Shown piece by piece: positions 32,620-40,895 of a stretch of DNA of 42,042 nucleotides. Numbering within the stretch: position 1 is the first letter of the stretch; each line of letters starts with the position of its first letter. A program made the translations under genes and the position numbers. The DNA comes from Eubacterium sp. GTDB taxonomy: Bacteria > Bacillota > Clostridia > Lachnospirales > Lachnospiraceae. A model generated the notes under the pieces. That model made no database searches, was not told the origin of the DNA, and saw only the letters and a list, made by a program, of their open reading frames with translations. The stretch spans positions 1 through 42,042 of the forward strand of contig JAFRGW010000001.1 in NCBI GenBank assembly GCA_017433615.1. The letters are read 5' to 3'.

Positions 32620-32648
32620 TTGCACAAGTGTGCACAAACGAATATAAT
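32620..32648 (+). promoter_or_regulatory. Promoter with palindrome for the ATPase gene
   Basis: TTGCAC (32620-32625) and a perfect TATAAT (32643-32648) are 17 bases apart. The spacer and -35 box form the palindrome TTGCACAAGTGTGCACAA-like dyad (TTGTGCA arms). Downstream, CACAATA and TAAACAAG motifs recur (about 32661-32710). Both suggest protein binding. Confidence 0.7.
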
Positions 32649-32733
32649 ATAAACAAAAATACACAATAGTAAACAAGGAAACACATAATAAACAAGCGTG
32701 CACAATAATATATATTTTATCGGAGGGGTATAC

Positions 32734-33795
32734 ATGATTCAAAATCCATTTACCTATTCATTTGGCATTAAACCGAAAGAATATATTCGCAATCCTCAGG
32801 CAGATATTATTCTGGATAACTTTTCATACCGGGATCCGACGGAGCGTGCCTATATGATTACCGGGATCAGAGGCGCCGGAAAAACGGTAATGCTGGCGGA
32901 TATATCCGAAAAGATTGAAGAAAGAGATGACTGGATCGTTGTGGATTTGAATCCATCGCGTGATCTGCTGCAGTCGCTGGCAGCACAATTATATGAACTG
33001 CCGTTTATGAAACGTTTTTTTGTCGATGCTAAAATTGATCTTTCGCTTTTTGGTTTTGGTGTTTCGGTTGAAAAGGGAACCGACATTTTTGATATTGAGT
33101 CTGCGATCGAGAAATTGATTGAAGCGGTTCAGAAAGAAGAAAAAAAACTTCTTGTTACGATTGATGAAGCGGCTCCTAATAAGGATATGCAGGTGTTTTG
33201 TCTTACGTTTCAGCGTCTGATTAGAAAAAGGCTGCCGGTCTATATGCTGCTGACTGGTCTTTACCATAATATTCATAATTTGAAAAATATGGATGGCTGC
33301 ACATTTCTGCAGCGTGTGCCGTTCATAGTGCTCGAGCCACTGGATATCAGCGCGATTACTGTACGGTATAAGCGTATATTCAGTCTGTCGAAAGAGGAGG
33401 CCGTCGTACTCGCAAGACTGACAAAAGGGTATGCATTTGCTTTCCAGGTACTTGGGAAATTGTATTTCGATAAGGCGGGAACGGAACCGATGGAGGAAAT
33501 ACTGTTTGAGTATGAAAGTGAGCTGATAACATATTCCTATAATAAGATATGGTCCGGGCTTTCAGAGAAAGATAAAGTAGTTGTAAAAGGGATGGCTTAT
33601 TTGTGCAAGGATGGCCCGGTGGAACGAAAGGAACTTATGGAAAAGACCGGTTTTTCTTCTGCGATGATGAACCGCTATCAGGCGCGCCTGCGGGAAAAGG
33701 GAATCCTAGACACATCGGGAGCAGGACATGGGAAATATGCATTTATTCTGCCAAGATTTCAAAATTTTGTGCTGGATTACCATGCAGATGACTGA
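32734..33795 (+). CDS. P-loop ATPase with C-terminal winged-helix-like region
   Basis: 353 residues from ATG 32734, with CGGAGGGG 7 bases upstream. The Walker A motif is GIRGAGKT with Lys50, and Walker B is LLVTIDEAA with Asp144 and Glu145. LLTGLYHNI, at the sensor-1 position, and FQRVPF-like LQRVPFIVLEPL follow. The C-terminal 100 residues (LSEKDKVVVKGMAYLCKDGPVERKELMEKTGFSSAMMNRYQARLREKGIL) resemble a winged helix. The layout matches the archaeal-type/MNS-STAND ATPases often annotated only as ATP-binding proteins. Function is unknown. It has its own promoter and no evident partner gene. Lower G+C than pyc next to it hints at separate history. Confidence 0.8.
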   Translation: MIQNPFTYSFGIKPKEYIRNPQADIILDNFSYRDPTERAYMITGIRGAGKTVMLADISEKIEERDDWIVVDLNPSRDLLQSLAAQLYELPFMKRFFVDAKIDLSLFGFGVSVEKGTDIFDIESAIEKLIEAVQKEEKKLLVTIDEAAPNKDMQVFCLTFQRLIRKRLPVYMLLTGLYHNIHNLKNMDGCTFLQRVPFIVLEPLDISAITVRYKRIFSLSKEEAVVLARLTKGYAFAFQVLGKLYFDKAGTEPMEEILFEYESELITYSYNKIWSGLSEKDKVVVKGMAYLCKDGPVERKELMEKTGFSSAMMNRYQARLREKGILDTSGAGHGKYAFILPRFQNFVLDYHADD

Positions 33796-33909
33796 TCAAA
33801 AGGATCTATGTAAGATCGGAATGTGGAAATCTGAAAATGACAGATTAATTGATTAAAGCTTCAGACGATGTGATAATGAACGGTTTTATGGAAAAGGAGT
33901 CTCACGCAG

Positions 33910-35004
33910 ATGAATGGTTTGGAATTGGCAAAGAAATATTATGAAACGGCCGGCGCATCTGCACTGCAGGAAGCATTCCCGGAGTTATTTCCCCGCATGG
34001 CAGTCGGGCTTGCGGGAGAGGGATCCGAGTGCTTTGGATTTGATGACGAGATCTCCCGCGACCACGACTGGGGCGCGGCATTCTGCATCTGGCTGGATCG
34101 GGATGATTATGAGAAATATGGTGCAGCAGTGCAGCAGGTTTACAACAGTCTGCCGGCGGAGATCGACGGGTATCCACGCCGCGTCAGCAGCAGCACGGCA
34201 CAGGGCCGCGACGGCGTCCTGTGTATACAGGACTGGTACCGGAAATATACCGGGTGCCCGGAAGGACCGCAGACGTTGGCGGAGTGGCGGCGCGTGCCGG
34301 AGGCATTTCTGGCAACCGCAGTGAACGGGGAGATATTTCACGATCCGTCCGGAAAGTTTACTGCGATCCGGGAGCATCTGCAGTCTTATTATCCGGAAGA
34401 TGTCCGCATTAAAAAAATTGCCGCGCGGGCGGCAGCGATGGCGCAGGCAGGACAATACAATTTTGGAAGATGTGTTCAGCGCGGAGAGTATCTTGCTGCA
34501 GAACTGGCAAAAGTAGAGTTCCTGAAAGCGGCGCTCTCAATGGTCCACCTGCTGAACAAAAAATATGCGCCATTTTACAAGTGGATGGCTCGCAGCGCGA
34601 AACAGATGGAAAAACTGCCCCGTGCGGCATCTATGCTGGAGCAGCTGAGCCTGCTGCAGCCGGCCGGGGAAGACGGGGCGGCAGCGGTGAATCTGATCGA
34701 ACGGATCTGTGCGCTGGTCACGGGCGAGCTGAAGCGCCAGGGACTGCTTATAAGGCACGACAGTGCGCAGGTTACACCTGAAGGCGATCTGCGGCTGACA
34801 CTGGGGGCTTTCGGACAGAGTGGAGCGGGAGAAGCTTCGGGTACGGGCATGCCGGCCGGCAGCGAAGCCCGGCCGGGAAACGGAGCAGAAACATCCGGAA
34901 CGGGTGAACCGGAATATTCGTCCTTCCTGCTGGATCTCTGCCCGCTCATCATGCAGCAGATCGAAGATCCGTACCTGCGGAATTCCAGTTTTATGCAGGA
35001 ATAG
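33910..35004 (+). CDS. DUF4037 domain protein, nucleotidyltransferase-like
   Basis: 364 residues. N-terminal MAVGLAGEGSECFGFDDEISRDHDWGAAFCIWL carries a Gly-Ser and Asp-x-Asp pattern like the metal site of polymerase-beta-type nucleotidyltransferases, which is where DUF4037 is thought to belong. A helical middle follows (AARAAAMAQAGQYNFGRCVQRGEYLAAELAKVEFLKAALSMV in segments), then a variable low-complexity insert (about residues 302-335, Gly/Ala/Glu-rich), then a short conserved end. Substrate is unknown. ATG 33910 has AAAAGGAG 10 bases upstream. A repeat-arm hairpin with TTTTT begins at the base after the stop. Confidence 0.82.
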   Translation: MNGLELAKKYYETAGASALQEAFPELFPRMAVGLAGEGSECFGFDDEISRDHDWGAAFCIWLDRDDYEKYGAAVQQVYNSLPAEIDGYPRRVSSSTAQGRDGVLCIQDWYRKYTGCPEGPQTLAEWRRVPEAFLATAVNGEIFHDPSGKFTAIREHLQSYYPEDVRIKKIAARAAAMAQAGQYNFGRCVQRGEYLAAELAKVEFLKAALSMVHLLNKKYAPFYKWMARSAKQMEKLPRAASMLEQLSLLQPAGEDGAAAVNLIERICALVTGELKRQGLLIRHDSAQVTPEGDLRLTLGAFGQSGAGEASGTGMPAGSEARPGNGAETSGTGEPEYSSFLLDLCPLIMQQIEDPYLRNSSFMQE

Positions 35005-35036
35005 GGAGACAGGGGACGGTTCTCTGTCTCCTTTTT
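35005..35036 (+). terminator. Repeat arm acting as terminator of the DUF4037 gene
   Basis: The left arm of copy C is an 8-bp GC-rich hairpin followed by TTTTT, which meets the criteria of an intrinsic terminator immediately after the stop codon. Confidence 0.65.
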
Positions 35037-35231
35037 GCCATTCTCATTGCTGATATCCGTAACAGGCTGCAATTTCCCAAATAGATAATTCTGCCTGGTT
35101 TGCATGGAAATTTCAGTCTGCCACGTGCGTGAAGAACATGGATCTATGTTTCTCTGCGCAGATAGAATTTGAAGCGAGACAGCTATCTATATTTGTGGTA
35201 TCAGGGAGACAGAGAACCGTCCCCTGTCTCC
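35005..35231. repeat. Inverted-pair repeat element, copy C
   Basis: Arms at 35005-35031 and 35205-35231 are standard GGAGACAG/CTGTCTCC hairpins facing each other. The inner hairpin is diverged but still related: AACAGGCTGCAATTTCC (about 35060-35076) against GGAAATTTCAGTCTG (about 35105-35119). The left arm starts directly after the DUF4037 stop codon. The right arm lies inside the 3' end of the YbaK-family gene. The longer spacer (about 70 extra bases) suggests a later insertion or drift. Confidence 0.8.
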
Positions 35232-35689
35232 TTGCAGACATCAATCCATCCGACGAAATCGCACGCCTGTTCCAGCTCGGCAATCGTGAGCCGGACAGCG
35301 CTGTGATCAGTTCCGGCGGCCGGATAGACTGTTTCATGCAGCTTCAGGCTTTCATCCAGATAGACCTGAACATTTTCATTAACCCCGAACGGACACACAC
35401 CGCCGATGTCATGTCCGATCAATGTTTCGACCTGATCAGCAGGAATCATCTTCGCTTTACAGTGAAAGTGCTTCCTGTATTTTTTGTTGTCAATCCGCGC
35501 CATGCCTTCTGCGAGAATCAGGACAGGCTGATCTCCCTGCAGAAAAGACAGGGTCTTCGCGATCATGCCCGGTTCACAGCCGAGTGCCTCTGCAGCTTCT
35601 GCGACGGTGGCGCTGCTGTGCTCCGGAATGATTATGTGGTCTGCGAATCCTCTGCTTTCTAAAAAAGTGCGGGCACGATTCAGTGACAT
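35201..35689 (-). CDS. YbaK/EbsC-family aminoacyl-tRNA deacylase-like protein
   Basis: 162 residues from the ATG at 35687-35689, with AAGGAGG upstream; an ATG 15 bases earlier overlaps that site. The family fold is clear: EHSSATVAEAAEALGCEPGMIAKTLSF, AEGMARIDNKKYRKHF, IGHDIGGVCPFGVNENVQVYLDESL, and VGWIDVCK near the end. Such proteins hydrolyse mischarged tRNA (for example Cys- or Ala-tRNA-Pro). The last ten residues, KETGDGSLSP, are encoded by the right arm of repeat copy C, and the stop TGA lies just outside it. The natural C-terminus has therefore been replaced or extended, probably without harm because the tail follows the fold. Confidence 0.9.
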   Translation of the reverse strand: MSLNRARTFLESRGFADHIIIPEHSSATVAEAAEALGCEPGMIAKTLSFLQGDQPVLILAEGMARIDNKKYRKHFHCKAKMIPADQVETLIGHDIGGVCPFGVNENVQVYLDESLKLHETVYPAAGTDHSAVRLTIAELEQACDFVGWIDVCKETGDGSLSP

Positions 35690-35912
35690 AGAGGCCTCCT
35701 TCATCTCTTTTTATTCATGATTTGTGATTGTCCAGGATATTGATTAGAATATCACAGAGTATCATAAAGATTCAACGTAGTAGATGGAGAGCTTTTGCTG
35801 TATTTAGATAAATGCGGGAAAACGCAATAATCTAAAATTGACGGACAAAAAGAGATTTGATATTTTAGAAGTATGAGGGATTATGCAAAAATCTAAAACG
35901 GGAGACCGGGCT

Positions 35913-37205
35913 ATGAAAATTATCAGTAGACCTAAATACATGAACAAACTGATCTCAAAAATGAATAATGGGATGATTAAAGTGATTACGGGTGTCAGAC
36001 GATGTGGTAAATCATTTTTGCTGTTTGAATTGTTCTATAACTATCTTTTGGAGCAAGGTATTGCTGATGACTGTATCATAAAGATCGCTTTAGATGATGT
36101 AGAGAATGAAGCTTTGCTTGAACCGCAAGCCTTGTCGGAATATATATCATGGCGCACATCCGATAAAACAAAAACGTACTATGTTCTCCTTGATGAGATT
36201 CAGTTTACAATTACACGGGACGAATTGAAAAACAAGGATTCCTATGTCAGATTATATGGCGTTCTAAATGGGCTTCTGCATAAAAGAAATGTTGATGTTT
36301 ATGTAACAGGGAGCAATTCCAAACTCCTGTCTACGGATGTCATGACAGAATTCAGGGGCAGGGGAGACCAGATTCATATCGCGCCGCTTGCTTTTTCTGA
36401 GTACTATCCTGCGCATGGAGGAACAAAAGATGAAGCCTGGAATGAATATCTTCTCTATGGAGGTATGCCGTATATACTGAACCTTCAGGATGAGGAGGAA
36501 AAAGTAAAGTATCTTTTGACACTTCATAATGAGATCTATTTAAAAGACATTTCTGAGCGTTATGGTATATCAAACAGTTCGGGGATGGAGGATCTGCAAA
36601 AGGTGCTTGCATCGGCTGTCAACTCCCTGACAAATCCGCAAAAGATAGCAGATACATTTAAAAGCAGCGGGATGAAGGGAATATCGGCGCCGACGATCAA
36701 AGATTATATTGGTTATTTGCAGGATGCACACCTGATTCGAAAGGCTGAGCGCTATAATGTGAAAGGAAGAAAGTATATCAGCACGCCCGCAAAGTATTAT
36801 TACACAGATCTGGGATTAAGAAATGCATTACTGGGCTTTCGGCAGTTTGAAAAAACACATCTTATGGAAAATGTAATCTACAATGAATTAGTATACAGAG
36901 GGTTTTCTGTAGATGTGGGAGTTGTAGAGATCAATGCAACGGAAAATGGTAAAAATACCCGCAAACAGCTTGAAGTTGATTTTGTTGCAAATCTCGGGAA
37001 CAGAAGATATTATGTTCAATCTGCTTACGCGATTCCAGATAATGAAAAAATGGAACAGGAACAGGCATCTCTGGTACATATTCCAGATTCTTTTAAAAAA
37101 ATAATTGTTGTTGAATCTGGTATACCACTTTGGAGAAACGAACAGGGAATAACCATTATGAATATATACGATTTTCTGCTAGACGAAAACAGTCTTGATA
37201 AGTGA
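35913..37205 (+). CDS. AAA ATPase with DUF4143 C-terminal domain
   Basis: 430 residues from ATG 35913 (GGGAGA 8 bases upstream); an in-frame ATG at 35883 is possible. MKIISRPKYMNKLISKM is the usual family beginning. Walker A is GVRRCGKS with Lys33, Walker B YYVLLDEIQF, and VYVTGSNSKLLS is sensor 1. EFRGRGDQIHIAPLAFSEYY and the long YGGMPYIL region follow. The C-terminal DUF4143 domain holds KQLEVDFVANLGNRRYYVQ, a nuclease-fold remnant (PD-(D/E)xK-like). These proteins are common in anaerobes and variably present between strains; their role is unknown. The gene is A/T-richer than its neighbours, which fits horizontal acquisition. Confidence 0.9.
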   Translation: MKIISRPKYMNKLISKMNNGMIKVITGVRRCGKSFLLFELFYNYLLEQGIADDCIIKIALDDVENEALLEPQALSEYISWRTSDKTKTYYVLLDEIQFTITRDELKNKDSYVRLYGVLNGLLHKRNVDVYVTGSNSKLLSTDVMTEFRGRGDQIHIAPLAFSEYYPAHGGTKDEAWNEYLLYGGMPYILNLQDEEEKVKYLLTLHNEIYLKDISERYGISNSSGMEDLQKVLASAVNSLTNPQKIADTFKSSGMKGISAPTIKDYIGYLQDAHLIRKAERYNVKGRKYISTPAKYYYTDLGLRNALLGFRQFEKTHLMENVIYNELVYRGFSVDVGVVEINATENGKNTRKQLEVDFVANLGNRRYYVQSAYAIPDNEKMEQEQASLVHIPDSFKKIIVVESGIPLWRNEQGITIMNIYDFLLDENSLDK

Positions 37206-37252
37206 ATGCTTATACTGAAAAAATCCACTGAAATTGTAAAGAGGCAAACACT

Positions 37253-38482
37253 ATGAAACAGGAAAATCTGGAAAAAATCATATGGCTCCGGCACGATCTG
37301 CACCGCTATCCGGAATTATCATTCCAGGAGACTGAGACAATGGAACGGCTCCGGGGTTTTCTTGCGGCATATGCGCCTTCATTTGAGATTCATTTGCGGG
37401 ATGGGTGGTTTTATGTAGTGAAAAAAAGTATGAATCCAGATGCAGGAAGTATCGCGTTTCGTGCAGATATGGACGCGCTGCCCATGAATGAAGGAAAGGT
37501 ATGCACTGCAGATGGTTTTCCGGCCGCGTGGGCATCAGAAAAACCGGGCGTCTCTCACAAATGTGGCCACGACGGCCACTGTGCAGCACTATGCGGGCTG
37601 GCGATGGAACTGGATCGGATAGAACTCCGGCGGACAGTCTATTTGATTTTCCAGCCTGCGGAGGAAACCGGTGCCGGCGGGAAGCGATGCGCGGAGCTGA
37701 TCCAGGAAACGGGAATCGGTGAAGTTTACGCGTTTCATAATCTGAGCGGCTATCCGGAGGGAGTGATTGTGTATCGAAGAGGACTTACACAACCCGCCTC
37801 TGAGGGGCTGGAAATCCGGTTTACCGGAAAACAGAGTCATGCAAGTGCGCCGGAAGACGGCCGGAATCCTGCCGAAGTGGTGGCAGCGGTGGTGCTCTAT
37901 GCGGGAGAAATAGCGGGAGCAGGCCAGGCGCAGACCGGAATCCAAACGCAGTCGCAGAACGAAACCCGGGCCGGGTCAGAACAGCAGCCTTCTTTGGAAA
38001 GAGAGAACAGCCTGCATACAGCATCCATGAAACTATGCACAATCACGGGCGTTCAGGTAGGAACCGGTGATTTCGGGATTTCGCCCGGAGAAGGGTCTGT
38101 CCGGATGACGCTGCGCGCGGAAATCGAAGAAGAGATGCTGGAGATGGAGCAGAAGCTTTTACAATTTGCCGGAGAACAGGCTGATCGTTACGGACTGCAG
38201 ATTTCACATCAGATCTTTGATTACTTTCCGGAGACCAGGAACAGTGACGCAGGACTTGACCGGGTACTGGCGGCGGCAGCGGAACTGCAGCTGCAGACGA
38301 GAGAGATGCCTGAACTCTGGCGTGCTTCGGAAGACTTCGGGTGGTATCTGAAGAAATGTCCAGGTGCGATGTTCTATGTCGGGAGCGGCGTGGGCTGGCC
38401 GGCCCTGCACACGAAAGAATATGATTTCAATGACAGAATTCTGGAGACAGCAGTGGATCTGTTTCTGGAACTGGCAAAGTAA
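37253..38482 (+). CDS. M20-family amidohydrolase / metallopeptidase
   Basis: 409 residues. Metal-binding blocks of M20D amidohydrolases are present: RHDLHRYPELSFQE, AFRADMDALPM, HKCGHDGHCAALCGLA with HxxDxH-like spacing, and FQPAEETGAGGK with the catalytic glutamate. The lid domain follows GLEIRFTGKQSHASAPEDGRNPAE, and the last ligand histidine is in GWPALHTKEYDFND. A Gln/Glu-rich insert in the lid (AGQAQTGIQTQSQNETRAGSEQQPS region) is unusual. Family members cut N-acyl or indole-acyl amino acids or aminobenzoyl-glutamate; which one is not decidable here. ATG 37253 has AAGAGG 8 bases upstream, 47 bases after the ATPase stop. Confidence 0.9.
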   Translation: MKQENLEKIIWLRHDLHRYPELSFQETETMERLRGFLAAYAPSFEIHLRDGWFYVVKKSMNPDAGSIAFRADMDALPMNEGKVCTADGFPAAWASEKPGVSHKCGHDGHCAALCGLAMELDRIELRRTVYLIFQPAEETGAGGKRCAELIQETGIGEVYAFHNLSGYPEGVIVYRRGLTQPASEGLEIRFTGKQSHASAPEDGRNPAEVVAAVVLYAGEIAGAGQAQTGIQTQSQNETRAGSEQQPSLERENSLHTASMKLCTITGVQVGTGDFGISPGEGSVRMTLRAEIEEEMLEMEQKLLQFAGEQADRYGLQISHQIFDYFPETRNSDAGLDRVLAAAAELQLQTREMPELWRASEDFGWYLKKCPGAMFYVGSGVGWPALHTKEYDFNDRILETAVDLFLELAK

Positions 38483-38506
38483 TATTTTACCGGGACAGAA
38501 TATGCG

Positions 38507-38562
38507 GAAATGAGATTTCCGGGATGAAATTTCAGGAATGTGATTTTTGGGATGTGCTGCAG
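38507..38562. repeat. Degenerate 14-bp tandem repeat
   Basis: Four imperfect units with the pattern RGATGWRATTTYNG (38507, 38522, 38536, 38550) fill part of the gap between the amidohydrolase and the helicase gene. No function is evident. Confidence 0.4.
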
Positions 38563-38645
38563 ATCTGTACAGATGTCCGTTGTTCATGATTCAGTATCAG
38601 GTTCCGCACGACATGACCTGAAAGGGTAGATAAAGGAAAAGAAAT

Positions 38646-40571
38646 ATGATCGTATATGAGGGTGTGAAATCATCATTTTTGCAGAGTGTAGAATACGATG
38701 AGATCGCGATTGAAATTGAGCAGAATATTCTCGAAAAGATGGGCAGACATACGCCGAAAAGTGAGTTTCGCTCCTGGGAAAATTCACTGACGTATATGTA
38801 TAAGGTCCTGAACGATACACAGATACCCGATGATGCCGGTATTGCGATCGAGTACAATATTCCGCAGACATCGAAACGGGTGGATTTTCTGATTTCGGGA
38901 TACAACGCGCAGGAAAAGGAAGGTGTCGCGATCGTTGAACTGAAGCAATGGGAAACGATTAAGCCTGTAGAAAGCGTGGATGCGCTGGTCGAAACCTTTA
39001 CAGGCGGCGCAAACCGGACAGTGGTGCATCCTTCCTATCAGGCCTGGTCCTACGCGCAGCTGATCCGCGATTACAATGCGGTCGTGCAGGATGATGAAAT
39101 CTCGCTGAATCCCTGTGTCTGCATGCACAATTATATCCGGCACGAGAGCGACCCGATTGATCTGGAGCGATATGCCCCATATTATGAGGAAGCGCCGGTC
39201 TTTACAAAAGGACAGCTTGCCTCATTAAGGGATTTCATCCGCAAAATTGTTGTCAAAGGAGATAACAAAGAAATTTTGTATCGAATTGAAAAGGGGAAAA
39301 TCCGGCCGTCCAAAAGTCTGCAGAATGCGATTGCCTCGATGCTGAAGGGAAACCGTGAATTCATCATGATTGATGAGCAGAAGGTTGCATATGAGAATAT
39401 TCTCCGGCTCTCGGAACAATGCCAGAAGGATTTCAAAAAGCGGACGGTGATCGTGAGGGGCGGCCCGGGAACAGGGAAATCCGTCATTGCAGTCAATCTT
39501 CTCGCGGAGCTGACACAGCGGGACCAGCTGGTGCAGTATGTCTCCAAAAACAGTGCGCCGCGCGATGTCTATAAGCAGAAGCTCAAGGGTACCATCAAGG
39601 TTTCCAGCATCGACAATATGTTTAAAGGCTCCGGGACATTTACGGAGACAGGGTGCAACATGATTCACACCCTTCTGGTGGATGAGGCGCACCGGCTGAA
39701 TGAAAAATCCGGTATGTTTCACAACAAGGGTGAGAATCAGATTAAAGAGATCATTCATTCCACGTTCTGCAGTGTATTTTTCATCGATGAATCCCAGCGC
39801 GTGACGATGGATGACATCGGATCAGTCGAAGAAATTAAAAAATGGGCAGACGCGGAAGGTTCCATCGTCTGCGAAATGGAGTTGCTGTCGCAGTTCCGGT
39901 GCAATGGATCAGACGGATACCTCGCGTGGCTGGACCATACACTTGGTATTCGCGACACGGCCAATTACGACCTGGAAGGAATTGATTTTGACATCCGCGT
40001 ACTGGATACGCCGCAGGAAGTCAGAAGCCTGATCATCGAAAAAAATAAGGCGGCCAACCGTGCGCGCATGCTTGCGGGGTACTGTTGGGAGTGGGACAAA
40101 AAACAGGCAAACAATACCGATTATCATGATATCAGGATCGGTGATTTCGAGATGAGCTGGAATCTGAACGGCGGCGCCCCGTTTGCAGTCAGTGAAACTT
40201 CCGTCAATGAAATCGGCTGCATTCATACCTCACAGGGCCTGGAATTTGACTATGTCGGCGTCATCATAGGAGATGACCTGCGCTATGAGAACGGATCGGT
40301 CGTAACAGATTTTACGAAGCGTGCCAGAACGGACCAGTCGCTTAAAGGGATCAAGAAACTGTACAAAGAAGCCCCGGAGAAGGCAGAAGCGCGTGCGGAC
40401 GAGATTATCCGGAATACCTACCGCACGCTGCTGACACGCGGAATGAAGGGCTGCTATATTTATTGTACAGATAAGGGCCTGCGGGATTATCTGCGGGACC
40501 GGCTGGCTGCGTACGACAGAAGGATTGCCCGGATGAAGAAGGAGTTCATAGCAGAGACAGGAAAAAAATGA
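38646..40571 (+). CDS. PD-(D/E)xK nuclease - DUF2075 (Schlafen-3-like) helicase fusion
   Basis: 641 residues. The N-terminal 230 residues carry a probable restriction-fold nuclease: KRVDFLISGYN (Asp) and VAIVELKQWE (Glu-x-Lys). The DUF2075 superfamily-1-like helicase follows, with Walker A VRGGPGTGKS (Lys278), Walker B LLVDEAHRL (Asp346-Glu347), FFIDESQRVT, a LLSQFRCNGSDGYLAWLD motif, and the late motifs IGCIHTSQGLEFDYVGV and YRTLLTRGMKGCYIY. Such proteins are predicted DNA/RNA processing enzymes and turn up in variable, defence-like settings. ATG 38646 has AAAGGAAAAG upstream. The stop overlaps the acylphosphatase start by ATGA, so the two are translationally coupled. Confidence 0.9.
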   Translation: MIVYEGVKSSFLQSVEYDEIAIEIEQNILEKMGRHTPKSEFRSWENSLTYMYKVLNDTQIPDDAGIAIEYNIPQTSKRVDFLISGYNAQEKEGVAIVELKQWETIKPVESVDALVETFTGGANRTVVHPSYQAWSYAQLIRDYNAVVQDDEISLNPCVCMHNYIRHESDPIDLERYAPYYEEAPVFTKGQLASLRDFIRKIVVKGDNKEILYRIEKGKIRPSKSLQNAIASMLKGNREFIMIDEQKVAYENILRLSEQCQKDFKKRTVIVRGGPGTGKSVIAVNLLAELTQRDQLVQYVSKNSAPRDVYKQKLKGTIKVSSIDNMFKGSGTFTETGCNMIHTLLVDEAHRLNEKSGMFHNKGENQIKEIIHSTFCSVFFIDESQRVTMDDIGSVEEIKKWADAEGSIVCEMELLSQFRCNGSDGYLAWLDHTLGIRDTANYDLEGIDFDIRVLDTPQEVRSLIIEKNKAANRARMLAGYCWEWDKKQANNTDYHDIRIGDFEMSWNLNGGAPFAVSETSVNEIGCIHTSQGLEFDYVGVIIGDDLRYENGSVVTDFTKRARTDQSLKGIKKLYKEAPEKAEARADEIIRNTYRTLLTRGMKGCYIYCTDKGLRDYLRDRLAAYDRRIARMKKEFIAETGKK

Positions 40572-40840
40572 TAAGAAAGCATTTTACATTTTACGGACGC
40601 GTACAGGGCGTCGGATTCCGGTACCGTGCCTGCCGGGCTGCAGAGATGGCAGGATGTACAGGATGGGTTCGCAATGAATATGACGGATCTGTTACAATGG
40701 AAATTCAGGGTACAGAAGAACAGATTGACCTGGTACTTCAGGAGATCAGGCAGTGGAAATATGTTCAAATTGAGCGGATGGATGTGAAACTGATACCGGT
40801 CGATCCGAAGGAAAAGCAGTTTCGTGCCGGCTATATGTAA
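40568..40840 (+). CDS. acyP: Acylphosphatase
   Basis: 90 residues, the family length. It hydrolyses acyl phosphates such as carbamoyl or 1,3-bisphosphoglyceroyl phosphate. The phosphate-binding loop is GRVQGVGFR with Arg18, and the catalytic Asn36 lies in GWVRNEYDGSV. The rest of the fold is complete (VTMEIQGTEEQIDLVLQEI). The start codon overlaps the helicase stop, so translation is coupled; no separate ribosome site is needed. A solo hairpin-repeat arm begins 4 bases after the stop. Confidence 0.94.
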   Translation: MIRKHFTFYGRVQGVGFRYRACRAAEMAGCTGWVRNEYDGSVTMEIQGTEEQIDLVLQEIRQWKYVQIERMDVKLIPVDPKEKQFRAGYM

Positions 40841-40844
40841 GGAA

Positions 40845-40871
40845 GGAGACAGGGGACGGTTCTCTGTCTCC
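40845..40871. repeat. Solo repeat arm D
   Basis: One complete arm (GGAGACAG stem, GGGACGGTTC loop, CTGTCTCC) lies between acyP and the oxidoreductase gene, with no partner arm nearby. Confidence 0.88.
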
Positions 40872-40895
40872 TGTGTGAGAAGAGGCAGGAGAAAT

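Noticed and set aside
38646-40571. Complete named antiviral system around the DUF2075 helicase
   Set aside because: No methyltransferase, effector or other recognised defence partner is adjacent; acylphosphatase and an amidohydrolase are not known components.
40824-40895. Upstream extension of the oxidoreductase through repeat arm D
   Set aside because: The extra 24 residues are translated repeat sequence, and a clear ribosome site precedes ATG 40896.
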